A stretch of 64,000 nt of DNA, taken from an uncultured Dehalococcoidia bacterium (GTDB lineage Bacteria > Chloroflexota > Dehalococcoidia > Lucifugimonadales > UBA1123). This document shows positions 18,872 to 27,013 of this stretch, one piece after another. Numbering within the stretch: position 1 is the first letter of the stretch; every line of letters begins with the position of its first letter. The DNA is taken from positions 2,067,800 through 2,131,799 of the forward strand of contig OY282441.1 of assembly GCA_958296105.1 (NCBI GenBank), in the 5' to 3' direction. Position numbers and translations under genes: made by a program. The notes under the pieces are model-generated. The model had not been told where the DNA came from. It saw only the letters and a list, made by a program, of their open reading frames with translations, and made no database searches.

Positions 18872-19787
18872 CGCTGGTCACCTCCATGAGCATGGTCTCC
18901 GCCGGGCTTGGCTGGTTGCTCCAATCATACAGACCGCCTCGCTGACGGAATAGATCGGGATCGACTGCAATGTCTTTCAGCGCTTCGGCTACTCCCACCT
19001 CGATGATTGGCCTGCTGTAATTGTGGCGTCCCTGCACATTATCGAAGAAGCGGCCGGCAGGGTCGACCATCACGTAGCTTCCACGCATCAGGTCGTTTTT
19101 CTCTGGAACCACCACTATTCCACGATCCTCCACCACCTTGTTTCGGCTCACATATGCTTCGAATTGGCGTTGGTCGATGGTGTGGCGACCAATGTCCGCG
19201 TCGTTCTGACCTGCCACGGAGAGCACCTGGAATATCTTCCACCGTTCGGGCTGGGCCACTGTGATGAATCCGCTAAGGTCATCCTCCCACGTGTCAGCCG
19301 TGACGACCGTGTTTATCTTCAGGCGGATGTCGCGCTGTCTGATCAACGCGATTATTCCCAGATAATCCTGTTCAGTCAGAGGACCTGAGGGAGTAGCCCG
19401 CCCCGTTCGAGCCAGTATCGCTTGGTCAACCGTGTCGATGCTGATGGCAGCCCAATCGAGATGCCCCTCGACTTCGTCCAGCCATTTATTGGTGATTCTC
19501 GTCCCGTTGGTGACGATGGCAGTGGTCATGCCCCGGCTCTTCGCTATGTGGATAAGCTCCGGCAGCCAGGGGCACAATGTGGGTTCGCCACCGGCAAATG
19601 TGATCTTGTCAAAGGACGCTTCCGACAAAAGCTCTACGACCTTCGCGCAATCCCCCTGCTTCATGTGGCCCTTGGGAAGGATCTGCTCCTTCACATCCAG
19701 AAAGCGAGCGAAACAGAACTTGCACCCCATGTTGCAGGGTTCCCAGAGATGGAAGTTCACTGACGGGATTTCCCTGGCGATACTCAT
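18864..19787 (-). CDS. Prokaryotic viperin (radical SAM ddhNTP synthase)
   Basis: The ATG at 19787 is preceded by a good GGGAGG site and gives 307 residues. The radical SAM cluster motif CNMGCKFC uses Cys18, Cys22 and Cys25; FAGGEP follows at 64-69. The rest tracks animal viperin closely: SVNFHLW just before the cluster, AISIDT, LKINTVV, RWKIFQVLSVAGQND, YVMVDPAGRF, then the C-terminal IEVGVAEAL and RQRGGLYDWS. Known viperins convert CTP, GTP or UTP to 3'-deoxy-3',4'-didehydro nucleotides, which stop viral RNA polymerases. It is first in the minus-strand defence set and overlaps the XRE/TPR gene. An upstream in-frame start at 19874 is possible but has no better ribosome site. Which nucleotide it uses cannot be read here. 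Confidence 0.9.
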   Translation of the reverse strand: MSIAREIPSVNFHLWEPCNMGCKFCFARFLDVKEQILPKGHMKQGDCAKVVELLSEASFDKITFAGGEPTLCPWLPELIHIAKSRGMTTAIVTNGTRITNKWLDEVEGHLDWAAISIDTVDQAILARTGRATPSGPLTEQDYLGIIALIRQRDIRLKINTVVTADTWEDDLSGFITVAQPERWKIFQVLSVAGQNDADIGRHTIDQRQFEAYVSRNKVVEDRGIVVVPEKNDLMRGSYVMVDPAGRFFDNVQGRHNYSRPIIEVGVAEALKDIAVDPDLFRQRGGLYDWSNQPSPAETMLMEVTSDE

Positions 19788-20134
19788 TTTTGCCTCCCAG
19801 CGACGCTTGATGTTCAGGAGCATCTCTCCCATACACAGTAAGTATAGGTCGGTGTGGGGGATTCTATGACCCAAGTATATTGGACAGTCCCCTTTGCACC
19901 TGCATCTTTGCGCGAGCCGTCATCCTGGACCGAGACAAGGAGACGATTCCGAGATAGCCCTTGATTGAATGCAAAGCCAAGCAGTCGAGTTGTTGGCTCG
20001 AAGCCGTGATGCCCGAGAACCCATCCCGGTGAGGTAAACTATGATCTCTTAGAGTTGCCAATCTACGCGAACCCTTGAACAATATCGACTGTTCACTGGG
20101 AGGCGCTAATGATGAACAATCTGTGAGGTCGACC
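19788..20134. promoter_or_regulatory. Divergent intergenic region between the two defence gene sets
   Basis: About 350 bases separate the viperin gene (minus) from the restriction subunit gene (plus), so promoters for both sets should lie here. I see TATACT-like -10 candidates for the minus strand (19841-19846 and 19874-19879) and a TATGAT candidate for the plus strand (20040-20045), but none has a convincing -35 at the right distance. No gene is supported in this stretch. Confidence 0.5.
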
Positions 20135-23100
20135 ATGGTGAACCGATTCTTCGAACAGCCGATCCTGAATTCACCCTACGAGTACCCAACGCGGTACTGG
20201 GAGCTCGACGCCGATGGTCAGCCAACGCAGCAGATAATCGCTGGACGGCGCGGCGCGGAGTTCGTAACGCCAATCCCGAAGCCCAGGAGGCGTCGGATAC
20301 CAAAGGGCCAGCAGCGGTTGGCGCTCGGCAGTGATACGCCCTCCTCCGAGGCCCAGCAGTACGATGTAACGGCATACGTGAACGAAGTCCGCAGGCACGT
20401 CGACCGCTGGAGGGAGATTCCCAACCCGAACGACTGGGGCGTGACCTCGGAGACTGCCCGGCTGCTCCAGCATTGGCGGAGCCACCGGTTCAGTGAAATT
20501 CGACCCTTCTTCTGCCAGGTGGAGGCGGTCGAGACTCTGATCTGGCTGACTGAAGTGGCGCCGAAATTCGGGCAGACCGGAAGACGGCTGCTCGACCACC
20601 TTGCCAGCGCCAGCAGAGAGGCTAACCCCGAACTGCTGCGCCGCGCGCTGAAACTGGCCACAGGCGCAGGCAAGACCACCGTCATGGCTATGATCATTGC
20701 GTGGCAGACCATCAACGCGGTGCGACACCCGGGCAGCAGCCATTTCACACGTGGCTTCCTCGTGGTCACGCCTGGCATCACGATCAAGGACCGCCTGCGC
20801 GTTCTCCTGCCCAACGACCCCGATAGCTACTACGCGAGTCGGGAGCTGGTCCCCGGCGACATGTTGGCAGATCTGGAACGGGCGAAGATCGTCATAACCA
20901 ACTACCACGCATTCATGCTGCGTGACCGGATGGCAGTGTCTCCAGGGGGACGTCGGCTGTTGCAGGGTCGCCGGGGCAACCCCGTAAATACACTGGAGAC
21001 CGAGGGGCAGATGATGCAGCGGGTCATACCCGACCTGATGGGTATGCGAAACATCCTCGTTCTGAATGACGAGGGTCACCACTGCTACCGGGAGAAGCAG
21101 GGCGATGATGACGACGAAGGCCGCGTCCCTGTCGAGGACAGGACCGAAGCAAAGAAGAATAGCGAGGCTGCGCGGGTATGGATATCCGGACTCGAGATGG
21201 TCAAGCGAAAGATAGGCATTAGACAGGTGATTGATCTGTCGGCGACGCCCTTCTTCCTCCGCGGCTCAGGCTATGCCGAGGGCACACTGTTCCCGTGGAC
21301 AGTGTGCGACTTCTCACTCATGGACGCCATCGAGTGCGGCATCGTCAAGCTGCCGCGCGTGCCTGTCGCCGACAACATCCCGGGCGGTGACATGCCGAAG
21401 TTCCGCGCATTGTGGGAGCATATCCGCACCCGTATGCCGAAGTCTGGTCGAGGCAAGTCGCGGAGCCTGGACCCTCTCGACATCCCTGTCGAGCTTCAGA
21501 CCGCGCTGGAAGCCCTTTACGGACACTACGAAAGGACTTTCCGGCAGTGGCAGCAGGCAGAGGTTCCGGCGCCGCCATGTTTTGTCGTGGTCTGTAACAA
21601 CACGTCCACCTCCAAGCTGGTGTATGACTACATCTCCGGCTTTGAACGGGAGCATGAGGACGGCTCGTCCACGCTCGAGAATGGAAGACTGGCGCTGTTT
21701 CGCAACTTCGACGAGTATGGCAACCGGTATCCTGTACCCCGGACACTGCTGATAGACAGTGAGCAGCTCGAATCCGGTGAGGCTCTGAACACGAATTTCC
21801 GCAAGATGGCTGCTGCCGAAATCGAGCGATTCCGAAGGGAGATAATCGAGCGCACCGGCGACCGCGCTCAGGCCGACAACATCAGTGACCCGGACCTGCT
21901 GAGGGAGGTTATGAACACCGTTGGCAAGCAGGGCAGGCTTGGAGGGAGCATCCGGTGCGTTGTATCAGTTTCCATGCTGACCGAGGGCTGGGATGCCAAC
22001 ACTGTGACCCACATTCTCGGTGTTCGGGCATTTGGAACTCAGCTGCTATGCGAACAGGTTATAGGACGCGCACTGCGACGCCAGTCCTATGATCTCAACG
22101 AGGACGGTCTGTTCGACACAGAGTATGCCGACGTGCTGGGAGTACCCTTCGACTTTACGGCCAGGCCGGTCGTCGTTCAGCCACTGCCGCCTCGCCGGAC
22201 AGTGCAGGTCAAGGCGGTGCGGCCAGAGCGCGACCGCCTCGAAATCCGCTTCCCACGGGTCTCGGGCTACCGTGTAGAGCTGCCGAAAGAGAAGCTTTCG
22301 GCGGAATTCACCGCCGATTCGGCGCTCGAGCTGACACCAGACCTGATTGGCCCAACGGTAACCAGAAACGAGGGCATCATTGGCGAAGGTATTGACCTCA
22401 GTCTGATACACACAAACGACCTCCGACGCTCGACTCTGTTGATGCACCTCACCAAGCGCCTCTTGGAAAAGAAATGGCGCGATCCCAACGAGGATACTCG
22501 ACTGCCCCTGTTCGGAAAAATGAAGAGAGTCGTCAGGCAGTGGCTCGATCAATGCCTCGTATGCGAGGGCGGAACCTATCCGGCGCAGCTCATGTATCAG
22601 GAGCTGGCTGACATGGCCTGTGAGCGGATTACGTCTGCCATCACCCGCGCGCACGTCGACGAGCGTCCAGTCAGGGCGATGCTCGATCCATTCAACCCCA
22701 CGAGATCGACGGCATACGTGAATTTCGCAACTTCCAGAGAGTCCCGCTGGGAGACCGACGCCCGCAGATGTCACATCAACTGGGTCATTCTGGACAGTGA
22801 CTGGGAAGCCGAATTCTGTCGTGTGGTCGAGGCGCACCCCAGAGTCTGCGCATACGTCAAGAACCATAATCTTGGGCTTGAGGTCCCATACAGGTATGGC
22901 TCGAACGCTCGAACCTACATCCCGGACTTCATCGTCCAAGTGGATGATGGCTGTGAAGCCCCGCTGAACATCATTGTAGAAATCAAGGGCTATCGTGGCG
23001 AGGACGCCAAAGAGAAGAAGGCGACGATGGAGACCTACTGGGTACCGGGCGTGAACAACCTTCGCGAGTACGGCAGGTGGGCATTCGTGGAATTCACGAA

Positions 23101-23152
23101 CGTGTATGCAATCGAGTCCGAGTTCGACAGTCTGATCGCGTCCTGTCAGTAG
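20135..23152 (+). CDS. Type III-like restriction enzyme Res subunit (helicase-nuclease)
   Basis: The ATG at 20135 starts MVNRFFEQPILNSPYEYPTR, a start typical of the Res family sometimes named BPTD_3080. About 1005 residues. SF2 helicase motifs are ATGAGKTTVMAMI (near residue 175), NDEGHHCY (near 311), DLSATPFF and QVIGRALRR. A PD-(D/E)XK nuclease lies at the C terminus: IPDFIVQV followed by IIVEIKGYRG (about residues 928-955). The predicted role is ATP-driven DNA translocation and cleavage of DNA lacking methylation by the partner Mod (24128-26950). Two small genes separate Res and Mod, an order seen in this subgroup rather than in classical EcoP1-type mod-res. Confidence 0.92.
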   Translation: MVNRFFEQPILNSPYEYPTRYWELDADGQPTQQIIAGRRGAEFVTPIPKPRRRRIPKGQQRLALGSDTPSSEAQQYDVTAYVNEVRRHVDRWREIPNPNDWGVTSETARLLQHWRSHRFSEIRPFFCQVEAVETLIWLTEVAPKFGQTGRRLLDHLASASREANPELLRRALKLATGAGKTTVMAMIIAWQTINAVRHPGSSHFTRGFLVVTPGITIKDRLRVLLPNDPDSYYASRELVPGDMLADLERAKIVITNYHAFMLRDRMAVSPGGRRLLQGRRGNPVNTLETEGQMMQRVIPDLMGMRNILVLNDEGHHCYREKQGDDDDEGRVPVEDRTEAKKNSEAARVWISGLEMVKRKIGIRQVIDLSATPFFLRGSGYAEGTLFPWTVCDFSLMDAIECGIVKLPRVPVADNIPGGDMPKFRALWEHIRTRMPKSGRGKSRSLDPLDIPVELQTALEALYGHYERTFRQWQQAEVPAPPCFVVVCNNTSTSKLVYDYISGFEREHEDGSSTLENGRLALFRNFDEYGNRYPVPRTLLIDSEQLESGEALNTNFRKMAAAEIERFRREIIERTGDRAQADNISDPDLLREVMNTVGKQGRLGGSIRCVVSVSMLTEGWDANTVTHILGVRAFGTQLLCEQVIGRALRRQSYDLNEDGLFDTEYADVLGVPFDFTARPVVVQPLPPRRTVQVKAVRPERDRLEIRFPRVSGYRVELPKEKLSAEFTADSALELTPDLIGPTVTRNEGIIGEGIDLSLIHTNDLRRSTLLMHLTKRLLEKKWRDPNEDTRLPLFGKMKRVVRQWLDQCLVCEGGTYPAQLMYQELADMACERITSAITRAHVDERPVRAMLDPFNPTRSTAYVNFATSRESRWETDARRCHINWVILDSDWEAEFCRVVEAHPRVCAYVKNHNLGLEVPYRYGSNARTYIPDFIVQVDDGCEAPLNIIVEIKGYRGEDAKEKKATMETYWVPGVNNLREYGRWAFVEFTNVYAIESEFDSLIASCQ

Positions 23153-23437
23153 AAGGCGAGCCGGGAAATGCCGACCGATTCGCTTAGCTGCTACATTGGG
23201 GTATTGGCTAGTAGCGAATGTGTGCCTGGCGCTCCACATGTCAGAAGACATCGACAGGAAGTTCGCAACAGGCTTGCTGGGGCAGTATAGACTACATGGC
23301 TGCTCTTGACATCCGCGCCCATTTGTTACAATGTACCTTTCGGGTCACTCGCCGTGTTGCACAGGTTGCCTGCCTGAGCGACTGGTGGGTGGTCAGGAGA
23401 TGGGAGAAGTCCATGGCGGACTCAGCGATTGAGATGG
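23153..23437. other. Gap between Res and the small gene pair
   Basis: About 285 bases without a supported gene. A short open frame from the ATG at 23414 (20 codons) overlaps the following gene and is probably meaningless. The stretch is somewhat less GC-rich than its neighbours. I see no clear promoter or hairpin. Confidence 0.5.
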
Positions 23438-23923
23438 ATGCGAAAGTCGAGTACCGAAGTGACCATCACATTTGAGAACCCACCGATCAGTGAAGTAGCG
23501 GTAGCCACCCACTTCAGAACTCCCATAGCCGAGTTCCGCAAGGAACCTGAGGAGCGCGCACGTGAAACACGCCATGAGTATATCCGCCGCATAAAGTTGC
23601 TTCGCGGATATGCTGAAGAAGACGGCATCCAGGTCAACCGAGCTTCGGAGATGGATTTCTGGTCGTTCGTCCGCAACTCAGCGCTGCACTCGAATAGGGC
23701 TAGGCTGGCGCTGCTGGATAACGGAAATCTACGCGCCGTATGGAAGGGCGAAGACTCGAGTCACGTCGGGATTCAGTTCCTAGGCAATCAGAAGGCGGAG
23801 TACGTGATCTTCAAGCGTCGGCCAGCTTCCGAGGACATTTCCAGAGTGGCTGGTATAGACACCCTGGGAGGGGTCCGAAAGCAGATTCACGCTTTCGCCC
23901 TCACATCGCTGGTGAATGTGTGA
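23438..23923 (+). CDS. Conserved small hypothetical protein of the RM locus
   Basis: About 161 residues from the ATG at 23438; a TTG at 23429 is also possible, and neither has a strong ribosome site. The start ITFENPPISEVAVATHF resembles the opening of TIGR04255-type proteins, but the rest does not follow that family. The C-terminal half (RLALLDNGNLRAVWKGE, then HVGIQFLG and AEYVIFKRR) looks like a compact beta-rich domain that I have an impression of seeing in conserved hypothetical proteins paired with a second small gene. The next gene overlaps it by 4 bases (GTGA). An antitoxin-like or accessory role in the RM module is possible; no catalytic motif is visible. Confidence 0.7.
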   Translation: MRKSSTEVTITFENPPISEVAVATHFRTPIAEFRKEPEERARETRHEYIRRIKLLRGYAEEDGIQVNRASEMDFWSFVRNSALHSNRARLALLDNGNLRAVWKGEDSSHVGIQFLGNQKAEYVIFKRRPASEDISRVAGIDTLGGVRKQIHAFALTSLVNV

Positions 23924-24123
23924 CGGCTGGCACTCTCCCAGACGACTCTAACGTAGTTCGCTATGCGAGTCCGAGGCATTATGAAGCCGACCCGTCACAC
24001 AGCGAAATCCAAGGGCTGCCATCTCCAGACTCTCCGCAGGCAGCGCTGATCGGAGATATGATCGCCGAGTGCGTCACTGAAGTTCACCCAGCGCTCACCG
24101 ATGTTCCGGCCAGAGAGGACTGA
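23920..24123 (+). CDS. Short coupled hypothetical protein
   Basis: A 67-residue frame starting at a GTG that overlaps the previous stop codon (GTGA), which is strong evidence of translational coupling. The product begins VTAGTLPDDSNVVRYASPRH and has no signal peptide or membrane segment. It stops four bases before the Mod ATG. It looks shorter than the partner proteins usually coupled to the preceding gene type, so it may be truncated. Function unknown. Confidence 0.6.
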   Translation: MTAGTLPDDSNVVRYASPRHYEADPSHSEIQGLPSPDSPQAALIGDMIAECVTEVHPALTDVPARED

Positions 24124-24127
24124 ACCA

Positions 24128-26950
24128 ATGGCCCGACGCGCGAGAACACGAACGCCCAAGTACGTTGGATCCATCAGCCACGCGGAAGCCACGCGCGCCA
24201 ACCTCCCCAGCGCCGAGCACCAGCCGCTGATGAGAGACGAGGAGCGGACGCCCGTTCGCGTCGCATATGAGCGGCGGAACCGCGACCTAGACCCACAGCT
24301 CGTTTGGCGCGGCAAGGATGAGCAGGACTTGTCCGATCTGGTGGTAAACGCTCCGCCGCTGTACATCCAAGAGCGTGTCCATCCCAAGGCGCTGGTGGAT
24401 GACCTGATGCGCCAGTCCAAGAACGGCCGCGAGTCGGATACAGAGGGCCGCCAACAGGACTTCGCGGACCTGTTCGCCGACTTCAACGGCCTGCCGTCCG
24501 AGGACGCCAAGACCGAGTTCTACCAGCACGACGCCAACTGGTCGAACCGCATGATACTCGGCGACAGCCTGCACGTGATGGCGTCGCTTGCCGAGCGCGA
24601 GGGGCTGCGCGGCAAGGTGCAGTGCATCTACATAGACCCGCCCTACGGCATCAAGTTCAACTCCAACTTCCAGTGGTCAACCACCAGCCGAGACGTGAGG
24701 GACGGCAACCGCGCCCACATCACACGCGAGCCGGAACAGGTGAAGGCATTCCGCGACACCTGGCGCGACGGGATTCACTCCTACCTGACCTACCTGCGCG
24801 ACAGGCTGACAGTTGCGCGAGATATTCTTTCTGAATCCGGCTCGGTCTTCGTGCAAATTGGGGATGAGAATGTTCATCGGGTGCGAGCGGTGATGGATGA
24901 GGTTTTTGGGGATGAGAACTTTTGCTCACTAATTGCGTTCGAAACAACAACCGGACAGACTTCAGTGCGATTGGCTCAGAACAACGACTTCATACTATGG
25001 TATGCGAAGGATGCTGAGTGCACCAAGTTCCATCAACTGTTTCGCTTAAAGACTCCTGGGCAGGAAGGAGGGATTGGATATCGCTATGTATTGGACTCAT
25101 ATGGTCTGGAAAGGCCATATGACGGGAGGCTTAATAAATCGGACCGAGTGTTTATGAAGGGTGACGCTACTTCTCAGCGTCAGGGCCGTCCTGCCGGGGT
25201 AGGTTCGGCAATGCACTTTCTCGTAGAATGTCAAGGTCAATCGTTTGAGCCGCGTGGTGGCAGGGGCTGGACAACGACACGGCAGGGTATGCAGAGGCTA
25301 AATCACGCGGGACGTTTGATGCCGAATGGAATCAACCTCGCCTACCAACGTTTCTTGGACGACTCTCCAGCGATTCCTCGTGGTGCTGCTTGGAGAGATA
25401 CAGGTAGCGGGTTTATGGCAGACAAAATGTACGTTGTCCAAACGAATCACAGAGTTATCCAACGCTGCATCCTAATGACCACAGACCCCGGCGACCTCGT
25501 TCTCGACCCCACCTGCGGATCCGGCACCACCGCCTACGTCGCCGAGCAGTGGGGACGCCGCTGGATAACCGTCGACACATCCCGCGTTGCGCTCGCGCTT
25601 GCCCGCGCTCGCATCATGGGCGCGCGCTATCCGTACTATCTGCTTTCCGACAGCCGAGAGGGGCAGATCAGAGAGTCCAAGGTGGAGCGGCGGGAGCCGT
25701 CGGAGAAGCCGGCCTATGGCGATATTCGGCAGGGCTTCGTCTATCAGCGCGTGCCGCACATCACGCTCCGCGCCATCGCCAACAACGCAGAGATAGACGT
25801 TATCTGGGAGGAGTTCGAGGAGCGGCTGGCGCCGATTCGTGACCAGTTGTCAGTCGCCAGTGGTCAGCCGCAGACACTCGAAGAGTGGGAAGTTCCCAGA
25901 GACTTTCCAGAAGACTGGCCGCAGGATGCTGGGCCGCTGCACACCGCCTTCTGGAAAAATCGCATCGCGCGGCAGAAGGAGATTGACGCATCCATAGCGG
26001 CGAAGGCCGACTACGAGTATCTGTACGACAAGCCCTACGAGGACAGGCGCAAGGTGCGAGTCGCAGGCCCATTCACCGTCGAGAGCATCTCCCCCCACCG
26101 CGCGCTGACAGTGGACGAGAACGACGAGTTCGTCGAGAACATCTCCGACATCAGGAACGGCTACGGTGAGACGATCGACTTTGCCCAGATCATTCTGGAG
26201 AACCTGAAGACCTCCGGCATCCAGCAGGCGCACAGGGAGGACAGGATCACCTTCACCTCGCTCACCCCTTGGCCGGGCCGCCTGGTCTGCGCCGAGGGGC
26301 GCTACACTGAGAGCGATGGCGGGAACGGCGCGGAGAAACGCGCGGCCATATTCATGGGGCCGGAGTTTGGCACGGTATCTCGCCCCGACTTGGTCGAGGC
26401 CGCGCGCGAGGCTGCCGACAGCGGGTTCGATGTTCTGATAACCTGCGCCTTCAACTACGAAGCCCACACGACGGAGTTCGAGCGTCTGGGGCGCATCCCG
26501 GTACTCAAGGCGCGCATGAATGCCGACCTCCACATGGCCGCTGACCTGAAGAACACAGGCAAGGGCAACCTGTTCGTCATATTCGGAGAGCCGGACATAG
26601 ACATCCTCGACGCCGACGACAAGCAGATCAGGGTACGAGTGAACGGCGTGGACGTGTTCCACCCCAACACCGGTGAGGTGCGCAGCGACGGGCCGGAAGG
26701 CATCGCCTGCTGGTTCATCGACACCGATTACAACGAGGAGGCGTTCTTCGTCCGCCACGCCTACTTCCTCGGCGCGAGCGATCCGTACAAGTCTCTGAAG
26801 ACCACGCTCAAGGCCGAGATCGACGCCGAAGCCTGGGCCACGCTGCACAGTGACATCTCCCGCCCGTTCGACAAACCCGATTCAGGCCGCATCGCAGTCA
26901 AGGTCATCAACCACCTCGGCGACGAGGTGATGAAGGTGTTTCGAGTGTGA
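24128..26950 (+). CDS. Type III-like DNA methyltransferase Mod subunit (N6-adenine/N4-cytosine)
   Basis: The ATG at 24128 follows GAGAGGACTGAACC and gives 940 residues. Motif IV DPPYGIKF is near residue 170 and motif I DPTCGSGTTAYVAE is near residue 460. This is the beta-class order of type III Mod proteins, in which the target recognition domain lies between the two. That middle segment is conspicuously AT-richer than the flanks (separate entry). The C-terminal 400 residues are a large extension seen in this Mod subgroup, and they contain ITCAFNYEAH and LKARMNADLHMA segments. It should methylate the site recognised by the Res-Mod complex and protect host DNA. It is followed by the PHP-ATPase gene after 63 bases. 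Confidence 0.92.
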   Translation: MARRARTRTPKYVGSISHAEATRANLPSAEHQPLMRDEERTPVRVAYERRNRDLDPQLVWRGKDEQDLSDLVVNAPPLYIQERVHPKALVDDLMRQSKNGRESDTEGRQQDFADLFADFNGLPSEDAKTEFYQHDANWSNRMILGDSLHVMASLAEREGLRGKVQCIYIDPPYGIKFNSNFQWSTTSRDVRDGNRAHITREPEQVKAFRDTWRDGIHSYLTYLRDRLTVARDILSESGSVFVQIGDENVHRVRAVMDEVFGDENFCSLIAFETTTGQTSVRLAQNNDFILWYAKDAECTKFHQLFRLKTPGQEGGIGYRYVLDSYGLERPYDGRLNKSDRVFMKGDATSQRQGRPAGVGSAMHFLVECQGQSFEPRGGRGWTTTRQGMQRLNHAGRLMPNGINLAYQRFLDDSPAIPRGAAWRDTGSGFMADKMYVVQTNHRVIQRCILMTTDPGDLVLDPTCGSGTTAYVAEQWGRRWITVDTSRVALALARARIMGARYPYYLLSDSREGQIRESKVERREPSEKPAYGDIRQGFVYQRVPHITLRAIANNAEIDVIWEEFEERLAPIRDQLSVASGQPQTLEEWEVPRDFPEDWPQDAGPLHTAFWKNRIARQKEIDASIAAKADYEYLYDKPYEDRRKVRVAGPFTVESISPHRALTVDENDEFVENISDIRNGYGETIDFAQIILENLKTSGIQQAHREDRITFTSLTPWPGRLVCAEGRYTESDGGNGAEKRAAIFMGPEFGTVSRPDLVEAAREAADSGFDVLITCAFNYEAHTTEFERLGRIPVLKARMNADLHMAADLKNTGKGNLFVIFGEPDIDILDADDKQIRVRVNGVDVFHPNTGEVRSDGPEGIACWFIDTDYNEEAFFVRHAYFLGASDPYKSLKTTLKAEIDAEAWATLHSDISRPFDKPDSGRIAVKVINHLGDEVMKVFRV
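24825..25485 (+). other. Low-GC segment of mod: probable exchanged target-recognition domain
   Basis: Hand counts of 60-base rows give 27 GC (24901-24960) and 26 GC (25081-25140), against 39 (24541-24600) and 40 (25561-25620) in the flanking parts of the same gene. Codon use changes accordingly and the frame stays open. The segment encodes roughly residues 233-452, between motif IV and motif I. Confidence 0.7.
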
Positions 26951-27013
26951 TAGCTTAAGTCGAACTCGGTCGTGTAACATCATGGTGGGCGGCGTTGCCG
27001 GCTTGGAGGTTGC

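Noticed and set aside
19841-19879. TATACT boxes upstream of viperin as defined promoters
   Set aside because: Neither has a recognisable -35 at 16-18 bases, so they are not called as promoters.
24128-26950. Phase-variable mod gene
   Set aside because: No homopolymer tract or short tandem repeat is visible in the reading frame; the low-GC block is better explained by domain exchange.
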